Positions 53,408 through 64,000 of a DNA stretch of 64,000 nt are shown piece after piece (positions within the stretch are counted from its first letter, which is position 1; the number at the start of each line of letters is the position of its first letter). This stretch comes from Acidobacteriota bacterium (lineage in GTDB: Bacteria > Acidobacteriota > Terriglobia > UBA7540): NCBI GenBank assembly GCA_902812465.1, contig CADDZE010000010.1, positions 1 to 64,000 on the forward strand, written 5' to 3'. The notes beneath the pieces are model-generated. The model was not told where the DNA came from. It did no database searches and saw only the letters and a program-made list of their open reading frames with translations. A program made the position numbers and the translations under genes.

Positions 53408-54798
53408 TTCAGACGCTGAAGAGCATCACGGAAATCCCCGATCTGCGCAAGCGACTGACCTTCACGCTGATCATCCTGGCGGTCTATCGCCTTGGGGCTT
53501 TTATTCCCACTCCCGGCATCAACACGGTTGTCTTCGAACAGTTTTTTAACCAGATGGCGGGAGGGCTTTTCGGACTACTCTCGATGTTCTCTGGCGGAAG
53601 CCTGCGGCGCCTCACGGTCTTCGCCCTGGGTATCATGCCGTATATTACGGCATCGATCATCTTGCAGTTGCTAGGCGTGGTGTCGCCCACACTGGAGAAG
53701 CTGCAGAAGGAGGGCGAGCTAGGGCGGAAGAAGATTACCGAGTACACGCGCTGGATGACGGTGGGCCTGAGCGCATTCCAGGCCTTCGGAATTGCCATCA
53801 CGCTTCAGCGGCAGCCCAACATGGTAGTCCATCCGGGCTTTGGGTTTGTGTTCAATACAGTGCTCACGCTGACCACCGGCGCCGTTTTCATTATGTGGCT
53901 AGGCGAGCAGATCACGGCCCGCGGCATCGGCAACGGGATGTCGCTGCTCATTTTCGCGGGAATCGTCGTCGGTCTGCCACGCGCCGTAAATGATCTCTAC
54001 CAGAAAGTTTTTGTGACGCGGGTCTGGAGCTTCCCCGTTCTGCTGCTGCTGCTGGCGTTCATGCTGGTGATCGTAGCTTTTATCGTCTACGTGGAGCGGG
54101 GCGAGCGTCGCATCCCTATCCAGTACGCGAAAAGGATCGTAGGGCGCAAGGTGGTGGGTGGGGTGTCCACCCACTTGCCGCTCAAGGTCAACAGTGGCGG
54201 GGTGATGCCGATCATCTTTGCGGTCTCGCTGCTGACGTTTCCCCAGACCGTGGGGCTCTTCTGGCGGAGCGGTGTCGTGGCCCGGGCTGTCAACGCCTTC
54301 TTGAGCCTGTTTGCCTACGGCGAACCTCTGTACACCTTGTCTTACGTTGTGCTCATCATGTTCTTCGCACACTTCTATTTGTCGATCATTTACAACCCCG
54401 ACGAGGTGGCCGACAACATCCGCAAGCAAGGGGGCTTCATCCCGGGCATCCGGCCGGGCAAGCGGACGGCCGATTACCTGGACGATGTGCTGACCAAGAT
54501 CACCTGGGTGGGCGGTGCCTACCTGGCGATCATCGCGCTGATTCCGGAGATTATGCTGGCCGGTCTGCGCCTCAATCATTTGCCGGCGTGGCTGGGCGGT
54601 AACTGGTTTGACGCGCATCTGCCGCCCTGGCTACTGCACGGGCTCAATGTCCAGTTTTATTTCGGCGGCACGTCCTTGCTGATTGTCGTGGGCGTGGCCA
54701 TGGACTTTGTGCAGCAGGTGGAAGCACAACTCATCATGCGGCATTACGAGGGGTTCCTAAAGAAAGGCCGCATTCGCGGTCGGCGGGCTGCATCCTGA
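53404..54798 (+). CDS. secY: Protein translocase subunit SecY
   Basis: 464 aa with ten predicted membrane helices. [12 protein letters not shown] in the first helix region, [15 protein letters not shown] (lateral gate helix 2b), [35 protein letters not shown] (cytoplasmic loop) and the late [14 protein letters not shown] match SecY. It forms the SecYEG channel; genes for SecE and SecG are not in the window. Translationally coupled to rplO. Confidence 0.97.
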   Translation: MIQTLKSITEIPDLRKRLTFTLIILAVYRLGAFIPTPGINTVVFEQFFNQMAGGLFGLLSMFSGGSLRRLTVFALGIMPYITASIILQLLGVVSPTLEKLQKEGELGRKKITEYTRWMTVGLSAFQAFGIAITLQRQPNMVVHPGFGFVFNTVLTLTTGAVFIMWLGEQITARGIGNGMSLLIFAGIVVGLPRAVNDLYQKVFVTRVWSFPVLLLLLAFMLVIVAFIVYVERGERRIPIQYAKRIVGRKVVGGVSTHLPLKVNSGGVMPIIFAVSLLTFPQTVGLFWRSGVVARAVNAFLSLFAYGEPLYTLSYVVLIMFFAHFYLSIIYNPDEVADNIRKQGGFIPGIRPGKRTADYLDDVLTKITWVGGAYLAIIALIPEIMLAGLRLNHLPAWLGGNWFDAHLPPWLLHGLNVQFYFGGTSLLIVVGVAMDFVQQVEAQLIMRHYEGFLKKGRIRGRRAAS

Positions 54799-54817
54799 GG
54801 GCGAGGACGCGGCGCCG

Positions 54818-55474
54818 ATGCGGGCACGAGCGTTGATCCTGCTGGGAGCTCCCGGGGCGGGCAAGGGAACTCAAGCCCGGGGGTTGGCCCAACACTTCGG
54901 CATCGCGCATATCTCGACCGGTGACATCTTGCGCCACGCCGTCAGTGCGCGGACGCCCCTGGGCTTGGCGGCGCAGCGGGAAATGGAGGCGGGCCATCTC
55001 GTTCCCGATCGTATCGTCAACGGCCTTGTAAGAGAGCGGCTGGCCCAGCCGGATGCCGCTCGCGGCTTTGTGCTGGACGGCTTTCCGCGCACCTTGGCGC
55101 AGGCTCGATACCTAGATCGTCTTTTGCGCGCACAGGGATGGGGCCGCCCTCTGGTGCTCAACCTGCGCACCGACGAGGACATACTTCGCAAGCGTATGAC
55201 CGGGCGCCGTACTTGTCCGGTTTGCGGCGAAATCTATAACATATATTTTAACCCGCCGCAGAATGACGCCATGTGCGACCGCGAGTGCGCCAAACTGATT
55301 CACAGGGCGGATGACCATGAAGAAGTAGTTGGGCAGCGATTGGCGGCCTATGAGGCACAGACCAAGCCCCTGATCGAGTATTACAGCCGGCGTAAGCTGC
55401 TGCACCATATCGACGGGAACGGAAAGCCCGAATCAGTCGCCCGGGAGCTGTACAGTTTCCTCCGGGACCCATGA
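54818..55474 (+). CDS. adk: Adenylate kinase
   Basis: 218 aa. P-loop GAPGAGKGTQA (residues about 10-20), AHISTGDILRHAV and FVLDGFPRTLAQA are intact. The LID has TCPVCGEIYN and CDRECAKLIHRADD; the Cys pairs suggest a zinc-stabilised LID with spacing slightly different from the usual CDxC. It catalyses 2 ADP to ATP + AMP. Overlaps map by 4 nt. Confidence 0.97.
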   Translation: MRARALILLGAPGAGKGTQARGLAQHFGIAHISTGDILRHAVSARTPLGLAAQREMEAGHLVPDRIVNGLVRERLAQPDAARGFVLDGFPRTLAQARYLDRLLRAQGWGRPLVLNLRTDEDILRKRMTGRRTCPVCGEIYNIYFNPPQNDAMCDRECAKLIHRADDHEEVVGQRLAAYEAQTKPLIEYYSRRKLLHHIDGNGKPESVARELYSFLRDP

Positions 55475-56217
55475 TTATTTGCAAGTCGCAGGCGGAGATC
55501 GAGAAGATGCGGCGCAGCGGACGCATCGCCCGGCAAATTCTGGTAGAAACCGGCGAGCGTGTCCGGCCGGGGATTACCACCTGGGAGCTGGAAGAGTTCG
55601 TGGCCAGGCGTATGAACCAGCTGGGAGTCAAACCGGCCTTCAAGGGCTACCGTGGCTATCCTTGTTGCCTGTGCGCCTCCGTCAACGAACAGGTCATCCA
55701 CGGCATCCCCGGGGAGCGGCGCCTGAAGGAGGGCGATATCGTCGGCCTCGACTTGGGCGTCATCCTGGACGGCTATTATGGAGATTCAGCATTGACCGTT
55801 CCGGTCGGAGAAATCTCGCCGGCGCTCCAGCGCCTTCTCCGCGTGACGCAGGAGGCCCTCGATTTGGCCATTGCCCAGGCGCGGGTTGGGAACCGGCTTG
55901 AAGATATTTCTTCGGCCATTCAGCAGTACGTCGAGGAAAACGGGTACTCGGTGGTGCGCGAGTTTGTCGGCCACGGCATTGGCCGCTCTTTGCACGAAGA
56001 GCCGAGCGTACCCAACTATGGTCGCCCGGGCCATGGACCTAAACTCAAGGAGGGCATGGTGCTGGCTATCGAGCCCATGGTAAATATGGGCGGCGCGGAA
56101 GTACGGCTGCTCGATGACCAGTGGACAGCCGTAACCGCAGACGGGGGCTACTCGGCCCACTTCGAGCACATGGTAGCGATAACTCGCAACGGCCCAGACA
56201 TTTTGACTCGGCTGTAG
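55471..56217 (+). CDS. map: Methionine aminopeptidase, type I
   Basis: 248 aa. The metal ligands appear in order: GLDLGVILDGYYGDSALT (two Asp), VGHGIGRSLHEEPSVPNYG (His), AIEPMVN (Glu) and FEHMVAIT (Glu). It removes N-terminal Met from nascent proteins. Location after adk in the spc region is standard, and the coupled start (ATGA) ties it to secY-adk. Confidence 0.97.
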   Translation: MIICKSQAEIEKMRRSGRIARQILVETGERVRPGITTWELEEFVARRMNQLGVKPAFKGYRGYPCCLCASVNEQVIHGIPGERRLKEGDIVGLDLGVILDGYYGDSALTVPVGEISPALQRLLRVTQEALDLAIAQARVGNRLEDISSAIQQYVEENGYSVVREFVGHGIGRSLHEEPSVPNYGRPGHGPKLKEGMVLAIEPMVNMGGAEVRLLDDQWTAVTADGGYSAHFEHMVAITRNGPDILTRL

Positions 56218-56257
56218 CGCCTCTCGGTGTGAATTGGGGTCGGAATCGCGGCCCGGC

Positions 56258-56285
56258 TTGTGTGCGTGCCTAAGATCGATAGGAT
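56258..56285 (+). promoter_or_regulatory. Weak promoter candidate before infA
   Basis: TTGTGT (56258-56263), 16-nt spacer, TAGGAT (56280-56285). A second -10-like TAGAAT is at 56345-56350. Either could serve infA, which is separated from map by 201 nt. Confidence 0.3.
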
Positions 56286-56418
56286 AGAACGCCATATACT
56301 TCGCGAAACGAGCAAACGTTTCCCGCGGTACGAAGCTAACGAGATAGAATCTAAACCAGGGACACTAGCATGAGTGGACAGATTGCGGAGGGGCAGGGAG
56401 GCGATAGGTAACAAGACT

Positions 56419-56715
56419 ATGCGAAGCAACAGCCGCAGCGACTCTGGTAAGAGCGGTTCTCACCGGGGCTCGGAGTCGCAAAACAAATCAAAGGCAACGG
56501 CCAAGGAAGAAGCCATTGAGGTTATGGCAACGGTGATTGAGCCGCTGCCGAACGCGATGTTCCGCGTGGAACTGGAGAACAAGCACCGCGTGCTGGCGCA
56601 CATCTCTGGCAAGATGAGGAAAAACTTCATTCGCATCCTGCCGGGTGACAAGGTAGCGGTTGAGCTATCTCCTTATGATCTGACGCGGGGGCGTATCGTG
56701 TACCGCTACAAGTAA
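56419..56715 (+). CDS. infA: Translation initiation factor IF-1 with N-terminal extension
   Basis: The OB-fold core [20 protein letters not shown] to [11 protein letters not shown] is a normal IF-1 of about 70 residues. There is no start codon next to the core. The nearest is ATG 56419, giving a 98-aa protein with a ~28-residue Ser/Arg/Lys-rich leader; a GTG at 56374 would add 15 more. No clear Shine-Dalgarno is at the right distance (GGAGG is about 17 nt away). IF-1 blocks the A site during initiation. Confidence 0.9.
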   Translation: MRSNSRSDSGKSGSHRGSESQNKSKATAKEEAIEVMATVIEPLPNAMFRVELENKHRVLAHISGKMRKNFIRILPGDKVAVELSPYDLTRGRIVYRYK

Positions 56716-56769
56716 CGCTGCCAGCCTCCCGTGGGGTTTCCCGAGCGCTGGAGAAGAGTGAGCCGCGAG

Positions 56770-56883
56770 ATGAAAGTTCGGTCATCGGTGCGCAGAATTT
56801 GTTCGAAGTGCAAGATCATTCGCCGGCGCGGTGTAGTGCGGGTGATCTGTGTCAATTCGAAGCACAAACAGAGGCAAGGGTAG
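56770..56883 (+). CDS. rpmJ: 50S ribosomal protein L36
   Basis: 37 aa: [20 protein letters not shown] followed by [17 protein letters not shown]. Zinc ligands Cys11, Cys14, Cys27 and His32 make this the C+ (zinc-binding) form. It lies between infA and rpsM, the usual place. Confidence 0.96.
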   Translation: MKVRSSVRRICSKCKIIRRRGVVRVICVNSKHKQRQG

Positions 56884-56934
56884 GACCCTTAAGCGAGGAA
56901 GCCGCCCCGGGACTCTTCCTCTTGGAGGTCGAGT

Positions 56935-57321
56935 ATGGCTCGCATTGCAGGTGTCGACTTGCCCCGCGCCAAGCGCGTGGAGATCGGCCTGACCTACATT
57001 TACGGAATCGGCCGGGCGCGATCGCTTTCGATTTTAGCGCGCGCGGGCGTGAATCCGGACCGGAAGGTAGGCGAGCTTACGGACGATGAAATCACACGCA
57101 TTCGCCAGGTGATCGAAGAAGAGGGTGGAGTGGAAGGCGACCTTCGCAAGGAGATTGCGCTCTCCATTCGCCGGCTTATCGAAATCGGGTCTTACCGTGG
57201 CCTGCGGCACCGGCGCAATTTGCCAGTTCGCGGGCAGCGGACGCATACCAACGCCCGCACTCGTAAGGGCCCCCGCCGAGGCACTATAGCGAACAAGAAG
57301 CGGTCAACCGCCAAGACATAG
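56935..57321 (+). CDS. rpsM: 30S ribosomal protein S13
   Basis: 128 aa with GGAGG upstream. [40 protein letters not shown] and [28 protein letters not shown] are invariant blocks; the basic tail reaches the P-site tRNA. First gene of the alpha operon. Confidence 0.97.
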   Translation: MARIAGVDLPRAKRVEIGLTYIYGIGRARSLSILARAGVNPDRKVGELTDDEITRIRQVIEEEGGVEGDLRKEIALSIRRLIEIGSYRGLRHRRNLPVRGQRTHTNARTRKGPRRGTIANKKRSTAKT

Positions 57322-57402
57322 GGTGGGGCGGAGAGGTAGGACGCACCAAGCGGAGTGATCTTAACCAGAGGACTAAGGGTCAAACGCATATAGAGAGGTG
57401 GC

Positions 57403-57810
57403 ATGGCCAAAGCAGCGCCCAAAGCAGGCAAGAAGAAGGCGTTCAAGAAGAAGGAACGCCGGGTGGTCCCGAGCGGCGTCGTTCATATCCAGGCGACGTT
57501 CAACAACACGTTGATCAGTATCACGGACCCGGATGGGCGCGTCGTGTGCTGGTCGAGCGCTGGGGCGCTGGGATTCAAAGGGTCGCGCAAGGGAACTCCA
57601 TTCGCTGCGCAACAGGCAGCCCTGCGCGCTGCCAATGCTGCCCGCGACCATGGCATGCGCAGCGTCGATGTCCGAGTGAAGGGACCCGGAGCAGGCCGCG
57701 AGTCAGCTATCCGTGCCCTGGCCACGGCGGGAATCGAAGTACGCAGCATCAAGGATGTTACGCCCATCCCGCACAACGGTTGCCGCCCTCCGAAGCGTCG
57801 AAGGGTTTAG
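57403..57810 (+). CDS. rpsK: 30S ribosomal protein S11
   Basis: 135 aa. [20 protein letters not shown]-type block (here [20 protein letters not shown]), [20 protein letters not shown] and [18 protein letters not shown]. It forms the platform near the E site. GAGAGGTG precedes the ATG. Confidence 0.97.
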   Translation: MAKAAPKAGKKKAFKKKERRVVPSGVVHIQATFNNTLISITDPDGRVVCWSSAGALGFKGSRKGTPFAAQQAALRAANAARDHGMRSVDVRVKGPGAGRESAIRALATAGIEVRSIKDVTPIPHNGCRPPKRRRV

Positions 57811-57907
57811 GCGGGTTGCTTACGGCCGACTGTTGATGTCTGTTGATCGAGAACGGGCCGGTTGGCGGTGAGCGGAAAGTGCTTGGGATTTGGAGAGGAG
57901 GATTATC

Positions 57908-58537
57908 TTGGCAAGGTATCGTGATGCCGTATGCCGGCTCTGCCGCCGCGAAGGCACAAAGCTCTTTCTTAAGGGTCAGCGCTGCTTGACGGAGAAGTGC
58001 GCAATCGAGAGGCGTAATTTTGCTCCAGGGCAGCACAGCAAGGCGCGGCGCCCTAAGCTGGTCGGATATGGTCTCCAGTTGCGCGAGAAGCAGAAGGTGC
58101 GGCGCCTTTACGGTATTCTGGAAGACCAGTTTCGTGGCTACTTTGAGAAGGCAGCGGCGTCGAAGGGTATCACAGGTGAGGCGCTGCTCTCCACGCTGGA
58201 GCGCCGGCTGGATAATGTCGTCTACCGGCTGGGGCTGGCCACGTCCCGCGCCGAAGCGAGACAGCTCGTTCGCCACGGCCATATCTTAGTGGCCGGACGT
58301 AAGGTCAACGTTCCCTCCTACCAGGTCTCTCCGGCGCAAGAAATTGCTGTTCGCGAAGGGAGTAAGCAGCTAGCGTCCATCCAGCGCGCATTGGATCTGG
58401 CCGGAGGCCGAAGCCTGCCCAGCTGGCTGGAATTTGACCGCGAAAAGATGCAAGGGAAGGTATTGTCTCTGCCCAGGCGTGAGGACATCAATTTTCCCAT
58501 TCAAGAACAGATGATCGTCGAACTTTATTCCAAGTGA
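57908..58537 (+). CDS. rpsD: 30S ribosomal protein S4
   Basis: 209 aa. TTG 57908, after GAGGAGG, gives [23 protein letters not shown]. CRLC together with CLTEKC forms the zinc site of C+ S4. The S4 RNA-binding domain is [20 protein letters not shown]. It nucleates 30S assembly and in E. coli represses the alpha operon. Confidence 0.97.
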   Translation: MARYRDAVCRLCRREGTKLFLKGQRCLTEKCAIERRNFAPGQHSKARRPKLVGYGLQLREKQKVRRLYGILEDQFRGYFEKAAASKGITGEALLSTLERRLDNVVYRLGLATSRAEARQLVRHGHILVAGRKVNVPSYQVSPAQEIAVREGSKQLASIQRALDLAGGRSLPSWLEFDREKMQGKVLSLPRREDINFPIQEQMIVELYSK

Positions 58538-58618
58538 GGTGGGTGGGGCGCTGCCGTTGAATCCGCCCTGGTTTGGGACGCGGCTACCAGGTTTTCGACT
58601 TCGCAAGGAGCATGAACA

Positions 58619-59641
58619 ATGTGGAAAGGATTTCAAAAACCCAAACGGCTGGTTTGCAATCTGGATACGCTAACGGACAAGTACGGCCAGTTTACGGCTC
58701 AACCTTTCGAGCGTGGCTTCGGCACGACGATTGGCACCGCACTGCGCCGTGTACTGTTGTCCTCGATCGAGGGTGCCGCCATTACGGCAGTGAAGATTGA
58801 AGGGGTGATGCACGAGTTTTCTTCGATTCCGGGCGTGGTTGAGGATGCTACAGATATCATTTTGAACCTGAAGCAGATTCCCCTGAAGATGCACGTAGAG
58901 GGGCCGAAGACCCTTTACTTGAATGTGGACCAGCCGGGTGAAGTGACCTCCGGCATGATTCAGGAAGATCCTGATGTTGAAATCCTGGATAAGGACGTTT
59001 ACCTCGCGACGGTAAGTGAAGGGGGCAGTCTGCACATGGAGATGCGCGTCAAGATGGGGCGCGGATACGTGTCGGCAGATAAGAACTTTGACGAAGACCT
59101 TTCGATTGGCTATATCCCCATCGATTCGGTCCACTCGCCGATTCGCAAAGTAAATCATACCGTCGAGGCAGCGCGCCTGGGTCAAATGACCGACTACGAC
59201 AAGCTGACGCTCGATGTATGGACGAACGGCGCCATCTCTCCACAGGACGCCATCGGCCTGGCAGCCAAGCTGCTGAAGGATCATATGGCCATCTTTATCA
59301 ACTTCGAGGAGTCAGCGGACGTCGACACAGTTCCCGCCGAAAAGGCCGTGGCCGTGCGAAATGAGAATCTGGACCGCTCGGTGGAGGAACTCGAGCTATC
59401 TGTGAGGTCGTACAACTGCCTCAAGAACGCTAACATCACTACGATTCGCGAACTGGTCAGCAAAACTGAAGCTGAGATGCTGAAGACGAAGAACTTTGGC
59501 CGCAAATCTCTCAACGAGATCAAGGAAATCCTAGCGGTGATGGGGTTGAGCCTTGGCATGAAGTTCGATGAGCACGGCAACCCAATACCCCCGACGCAGC
59601 AGGAGGCGCCAGCCAGCCTGCCCCCTGAACCGGCTGAATAG
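58619..59641 (+). CDS. rpoA: RNA polymerase alpha subunit
   Basis: 340 aa with AAGGAG upstream. Alpha-[43 protein letters not shown]. Alpha-CTD from about residue 255: [50 protein letters not shown], with the helix-hairpin-helix that binds UP elements. A short Pro/Glu-rich tail follows. Confidence 0.98.
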   Translation: MWKGFQKPKRLVCNLDTLTDKYGQFTAQPFERGFGTTIGTALRRVLLSSIEGAAITAVKIEGVMHEFSSIPGVVEDATDIILNLKQIPLKMHVEGPKTLYLNVDQPGEVTSGMIQEDPDVEILDKDVYLATVSEGGSLHMEMRVKMGRGYVSADKNFDEDLSIGYIPIDSVHSPIRKVNHTVEAARLGQMTDYDKLTLDVWTNGAISPQDAIGLAAKLLKDHMAIFINFEESADVDTVPAEKAVAVRNENLDRSVEELELSVRSYNCLKNANITTIRELVSKTEAEMLKTKNFGRKSLNEIKEILAVMGLSLGMKFDEHGNPIPPTQQEAPASLPPEPAE

Positions 59642-59660
59642 CTGAATAAAGGAACGGCCA

Positions 59661-60143
59661 ATGCGACATCGCAACTATGGCAAGAAGCTCAGCCGAAACC
59701 CGGCCCATCGTCGCGCTTTGCTGCGGAACCTCGTTACCTCTTTGATCCTTGAAGAGCGTATTGAAACCACGGTCGCCAAGGCTAAGGCAGCGCGGGGCCT
59801 GGCAGAAGAGATGATCACCTTGGGCAAGCGTGGCGACCTCCATTCGCGTCGTTTGGCCGCCAGCTACTGCCTGACGGCAGCGGCGGTGAAGAAGCTCTTC
59901 GCCGACATTGCCCCGCGATACGCTTCAGTGCCGGGCGGCTACACCCGCATCTTGCGCACAGGCTGGCGCGCTGGAGATGGTGCGGACACCGCTATCCTCG
60001 AGCTGGTGGGGACCGACGTGCTCCAGAAGCGCGCGGAAGCCCGAGCCCAGCGAATGGAGCGGCGCCGTCAGCGAGCGGAAGAGGAAGCCCGGGCCGCGCA
60101 AGAGCCGGGCACACCTGCTGAGTCGCGAGGGGAGCAGTCGTAG
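59661..60143 (+). CDS. rplQ: 50S ribosomal protein L17 with C-terminal extension
   Basis: 160 aa. MRHRNYGKKLSRNPAHRRAL, LRNLVTSLILEERIETTVAK and GGYTRILRTGWRAGDGADTA are L17. The last ~35 residues (Arg/Glu/Ala-rich helix) exceed the ~120-aa norm. Final gene of the alpha operon; a weak hairpin lies beyond. Confidence 0.96.
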   Translation: MRHRNYGKKLSRNPAHRRALLRNLVTSLILEERIETTVAKAKAARGLAEEMITLGKRGDLHSRRLAASYCLTAAAVKKLFADIAPRYASVPGGYTRILRTGWRAGDGADTAILELVGTDVLQKRAEARAQRMERRRQRAEEEARAAQEPGTPAESRGEQS

Positions 60144-60178
60144 GCCCGCCTTTTATTCCGAAAGCAGCCTGACGGAGC

Positions 60179-60198
60179 GCGCCGACTAGCCGGCGCCG
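60179..60198 (+). terminator. Weak terminator after rplQ
   Basis: GCGCCG, 6-nt loop, CGGCGC, then CGTTCTTT. The stem is short and the T run interrupted; possible end of the ribosomal transcript. Confidence 0.35.
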
Positions 60199-60299
60199 TT
60201 CTTTGCATTGGGCGCGGTTCTTGTGCTCGATGCCAAGCGTTCCTATTCTGAGCTCGTTTGCCGGGCAGCGCAGGCCGACGCCCATCCCTGGTGGCACCC

Positions 60300-61490
60300 A
60301 TGTTACCTGACCCTCGCAGGGTCACTCCTCCCGAGACACCGGAATCGCGGTTGCCTGCCAACGTTTGGATTCTCGGTGGGGTGGCGCTGTTCAACGATAC
60401 GGCCACCGAAATGAGCTACTGGCTGCTGCCACAGTTTCTGGTTGGAGTGCTCAAGGCCGGGCCGGCAGCCTTCGGACTCATTGAAGGTGCGGCGGAGACT
60501 GTTGCGAGCCTGGCGCGTCTCGCTTCGGGCTTCGTCTCGGACAGGCTGCGGCGCAGGAAGGTGCTGACCGCCATCGGATACACGATCAGCAACGTGGCGA
60601 AGCCGCTGCTGGCCTTGGTGCGCAGTTGGCCGCAGGTGTTCTGGATTCGCTTCTTCGACCGTGCCGCCAAGGGTTTTCGAGCCGCACCGCGCGACGCGCT
60701 GATAGCGGACTCAGCGTCTTCCAGCCAACGGGGTGCTGCCTTCGGGCTCCTGCAGAGCATGGACACGGCTGGAGCGATCCTGGGCCCGCTGGGGGCGATT
60801 GCGCTGCTGGCCCACTGGGGCGGTAACGTGCGCCGGGTCTTCTGGATAGCGGGTGCACCCGGGCTGGTGAGTTTGCTGCTGGCATGGCTGGCCGTTCGTG
60901 AGATTCCTCCGTGCCCGCTGCCGGCCGGCCCGGGGACGCCACCTCGTGAGCCGTGGTTTGGCAATCGCGCTTTGCGTCTGATCCTGCTGGGGAGCGCCGT
61001 CTTTGCGCTGGGTAATTCCTCCGATCTGTTTCTCATCCTGCGTGCTGAAAATATCGGGGTTCGCGCTGCCCTGGCGCCGGTGCTGGGACTGGTCTTCAAC
61101 TTGGTTTACACGGCGGCCAGCTGGCCGGCAGGCGCGCTATCGGACCGCGTTTCGAGGCGCAGCCTGGTGGTGAGCGGCTTTCTGATTTATGCCGTCGTCT
61201 ACCTGGGCTTTGCGCGTGCCACCTCGCCAAGAATAATGTGGCTGCTTTTCCCCTTCTACGGCCTCTACTACGCGCTCACCGAGGGAGTGTTGAAAGCCTG
61301 GATAGCTGATCTTCTCCCCAGCGAATCACGCGCCTCGGCCTTTGGCGTCTTCAACTGGGTCACGGGGGTGTGTGCCTTGCCGGCCAGCACTCTGGCGGGA
61401 TGGTTGTGGCGGCATTACGCGCCCTCGACACCCTTTTACGTTTCGGCGGCGCTAGCGACAACCGCGGGGGTGCTCCTCCTTCTGGCATAG
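60300..61490 (+). CDS. MFS transporter
   Basis: 396 aa from ATG 60300; an upstream TTG (60258) is possible. Eleven to twelve hydrophobic helices. The loop between helices 2 and 3 reads GFVSDRLRRRKVL, the MFS A-motif (G-x3-D-R-x-G-R-R variant); the equivalent in the second half is GALSDRVSRRSLVVSG. FNDTATEMSYWLLPQFLVGV in helix 1 and RAAPRDALIADS are shared with a group of uncharacterised bacterial MFS proteins, some annotated as drug efflux. The substrate is unknown. The 3' end overlaps the convergent vanZ-like gene by 55 bp. Confidence 0.85.
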   Translation: MLPDPRRVTPPETPESRLPANVWILGGVALFNDTATEMSYWLLPQFLVGVLKAGPAAFGLIEGAAETVASLARLASGFVSDRLRRRKVLTAIGYTISNVAKPLLALVRSWPQVFWIRFFDRAAKGFRAAPRDALIADSASSSQRGAAFGLLQSMDTAGAILGPLGAIALLAHWGGNVRRVFWIAGAPGLVSLLLAWLAVREIPPCPLPAGPGTPPREPWFGNRALRLILLGSAVFALGNSSDLFLILRAENIGVRAALAPVLGLVFNLVYTAASWPAGALSDRVSRRSLVVSGFLIYAVVYLGFARATSPRIMWLLFPFYGLYYALTEGVLKAWIADLLPSESRASAFGVFNWVTGVCALPASTLAGWLWRHYAPSTPFYVSAALATTAGVLLLLA

Positions 61491-61967
61491 CGGAGCCGGC
61501 AGACCAGGTACACCATCAGAATGCCGACCGCTGCGCCTACCGTGTCGATACCGCAATCGATCAGCGACGGCCCCCGCCCCGGCTCGAACATCTGATGGAA
61601 CTCGTCGGTTAGCGAATAAAGCGCCGCGATCACGACGCTCCAGCGCGCGACTCGCCCGTTCCACTCGAAGTCAACCCGCCGCAATAGGCTAGCGTAGAGC
61701 AAAGCGCCGAGGATCGCGTATTCAGTAACGTGGGCCAGTTTGCGAAACAGGAAGTGGACAGCAGCAAAGGTCATCGGCGCCAGGGAAAGGTGGGCGATCG
61801 CCAGCAACTGGCGCAGCAGCCACTCGGAGAGCGCGCCGCCAAACTGCGAAGTGGAGAGGCGGAAGATATTCCCCGCCCAGGCCAAAGTCGCTGCCCAGCG
61901 GATGGCGTGTCGCAGCTTGCTCGGATAGAGCGTGGACGCCAGCCCGACGCGTGCCTCGGCCGTAACG

Positions 61968-61975
<8 letters not shown>
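61436..61975 (-). CDS. VanZ-family membrane protein
   Basis: 179 aa with four or five membrane helices. [38 protein letters not shown] and [13 protein letters not shown] are the VanZ signature (K-x-x-H-x-x-x-Y and D-E-x-x-Q with the following D). The family is named for teicoplanin resistance, but most members have unknown function; no glycopeptide-resistance genes are near. It starts inside the end of guaB (8-bp overlap). Confidence 0.85.
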
Positions 61976-63425
<1,450 letters not shown>

Positions 63426-63474
63426 GTTCTCCTCTTAAGGGGATTGGATATCAGGCTGGCGAGAGCCATAGGCA

Positions 63475-63503
63475 ATTCTAATGGCCAGCGCGCGGGGCGT
63501 CAA
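63475..63503 (-). promoter_or_regulatory. Promoter of guaB
   Basis: Minus strand: TTGACG (63503-63498), 17-nt spacer, TAGAAT (63480-63475). The leader would be about 43 nt and includes the ribosome site. Confidence 0.65.
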
Positions 63504-63607
63504 GGTGGGGGCTCCAGGCGAAAGGGCGGATCAACCATCGTAGCGCGGGTTTCTGAACGACGATCCCCCGGGAGGCGGTCGGAGACAGCCGCTACGGCGC
63601 CTCAACG

Positions 63608-63640
63608 AATTTTCAACAACATAGTGGGATTCACCAAGGA
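63608..63640 (-). repeat. Dispersed repeat, copy D
   Basis: Minus strand: TTGGTGAATCCCAC then TATGTTGTTGAAAATT. The 14-nt core (63610-63623) is identical to copies B and C; the 5' flank differs (GAATCC in place of GAACCGG). Confidence 0.65.
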
Positions 63641-63672
63641 TTCTCAAAAAAGTCAGAAAGATGAGGCAAATC

Positions 63673-63708
63673 GGCCCTTTATTTTCAACAACATAATAGG
63701 ATTCTCCG
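63673..63708 (-). repeat. Dispersed repeat, copy E
   Basis: Minus strand: GGAGAATCCTAT, then TATGTTGTTGAAAA and TAAAGGGCC. Core at 63682-63695. The 3' flank AAAGGGCC matches copies A and C, so the shared unit extends beyond the core. Confidence 0.7.
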
Positions 63709-63723
63709 TGGCCCAATCTAATA

Positions 63724-63758
63724 TCTTGTTTATTTTCAACAACATATTGGGATTTATT
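63724..63758 (-). repeat. Dispersed repeat, copy F
   Basis: Minus strand: AATAAATCCCAA then TATGTTGTTGAAAATAAAC. Core at 63733-63746, 51 nt from copy E (copies D and E are 72 nt apart). Confidence 0.65.
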
Positions 63759-64000
63759 GCTACCCCGGATTTTTCTCGCGTGGTCACCCTCTTGGTTTCT
63801 ACACGCGGTACGTGGTCGAACTACCTGTCATAGCCATAACCATTATTAAATCAATGTATTATACGATTAATGGTTTGCGCCTGGCACGAAGCCACGCAGC
63901 AAAGATTACCTTTGCTGTGGGTGCTGCCTTAAGCGTCGCCGGCACCGCCAAGAGGCCCAGGGTCGGCTAAGGTCTGGAGAGCTAAATTCAGCGGGGCTGC

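Larger units (their letters stand above)
63426..64000. other. Upstream region of guaB, 575 nt, to window end
   Basis: No gene is supported. It contains the guaB promoter, repeat copies D, E and F (63608-63758) and an AT-rich patch around 63838-63872 with a minus-strand TATAAT (63863-63858) lacking a good -35. Nothing recognisable was found from 63873 to the end. Confidence 0.55.

Noticed and set aside
63608-63758. Three short repeats considered as a CRISPR array
   Set aside because: Repeat core is only 14 nt, spacers differ in length (58 and 37 nt) and related copies lie singly at distant loci; no cas genes.
63601-63833. Plus-strand frame encoding a thrice-repeated FNNI-G-F peptide over the repeat cluster
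   Set aside because: The three copies are in frame, but the other three loci use different frames; conservation is at the DNA level and no ribosome site is present.

Overview
The window reads as high-GC bacterial chromosome, most likely from a soil Acidobacteriota. That is an inference from gene content (TPR proteins coupled to a CRTAC1/ASPIC-UnbV protein, a DcaP-like porin, DUF4380 and DUF4038 proteins, an RpiB-DeoC fusion, a very long PilX-like protein); no rRNA or other phylogenetic marker was compared. I found no tRNA, rRNA, CRISPR array, insertion sequence or prophage.

Layout. 1-4637: envelope and redox genes (end of an alginate-export-type porin, a DcaP-like porin, a secreted thioredoxin with a CINC site). 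4945-10301: a tight three-gene unit, TPR, TPR, then a CRTAC1/FG-GAP protein with a Tat-like signal. 10353-15853 (minus): an RpiB-DeoC fusion, a degenerate response regulator, an MBL-fold hydrolase, and a marR-clcA pair. 15957-21322 (minus): a minor-pilin operon, fimT-pilV-pilW-pilX. 21747-34405: a third TPR protein, an FGGY sugar kinase with a DUF4380 partner, surE, a secreted LolA-like protein, proline dehydrogenase, a tiny Cys-rich metallothionein-like protein, a second MBL hydrolase preceded by a decayed ORF, an isolated nuoB, a GlsB/YeaQ membrane protein and an apiosidase-like (DUF4038) glycosidase. 34475-60143: nearly uninterrupted translation machinery: rplM-rpsI-rpsB-tsf-pyrH-frr, then rpsL-rpsG-fusA-tuf, the S10 and spc operons, secY-adk-map, infA-rpmJ and the alpha operon through rpoA-rplQ. 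60300-63425: an MFS transporter, then VanZ and guaB on the opposite strand.

How it fits together. The ribosomal region is conventional in order. It uses many TTG/GTG starts and has hairpins in the spacers rpsB-tsf, frr-rpsL, rpsL-rpsG, rpsG-fusA and rpsE-rpmD. Two similar strong promoters, both beginning TTGACAATT, precede rplM and rpsL.

Two signals are not explained by ordinary gene annotation. First, a dispersed intergenic repeat (core TATGTTGTTGAAAA) occurs at four loci, six copies in all. Each copy points toward a gene start, and three copies are clustered upstream of guaB. Second, a -10 hexamer lies only 6-10 nt before the start codon of several genes (marR, nuoB, the thioredoxin, the DUF4038 gene, the first TPR gene), which predicts leaderless or very short-leader mRNAs. 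The RpiB-DeoC fusion, with an EutQ-like N-terminus, recalls the cargo of sugar-phosphate bacterial microcompartments, but no shell gene is visible here.
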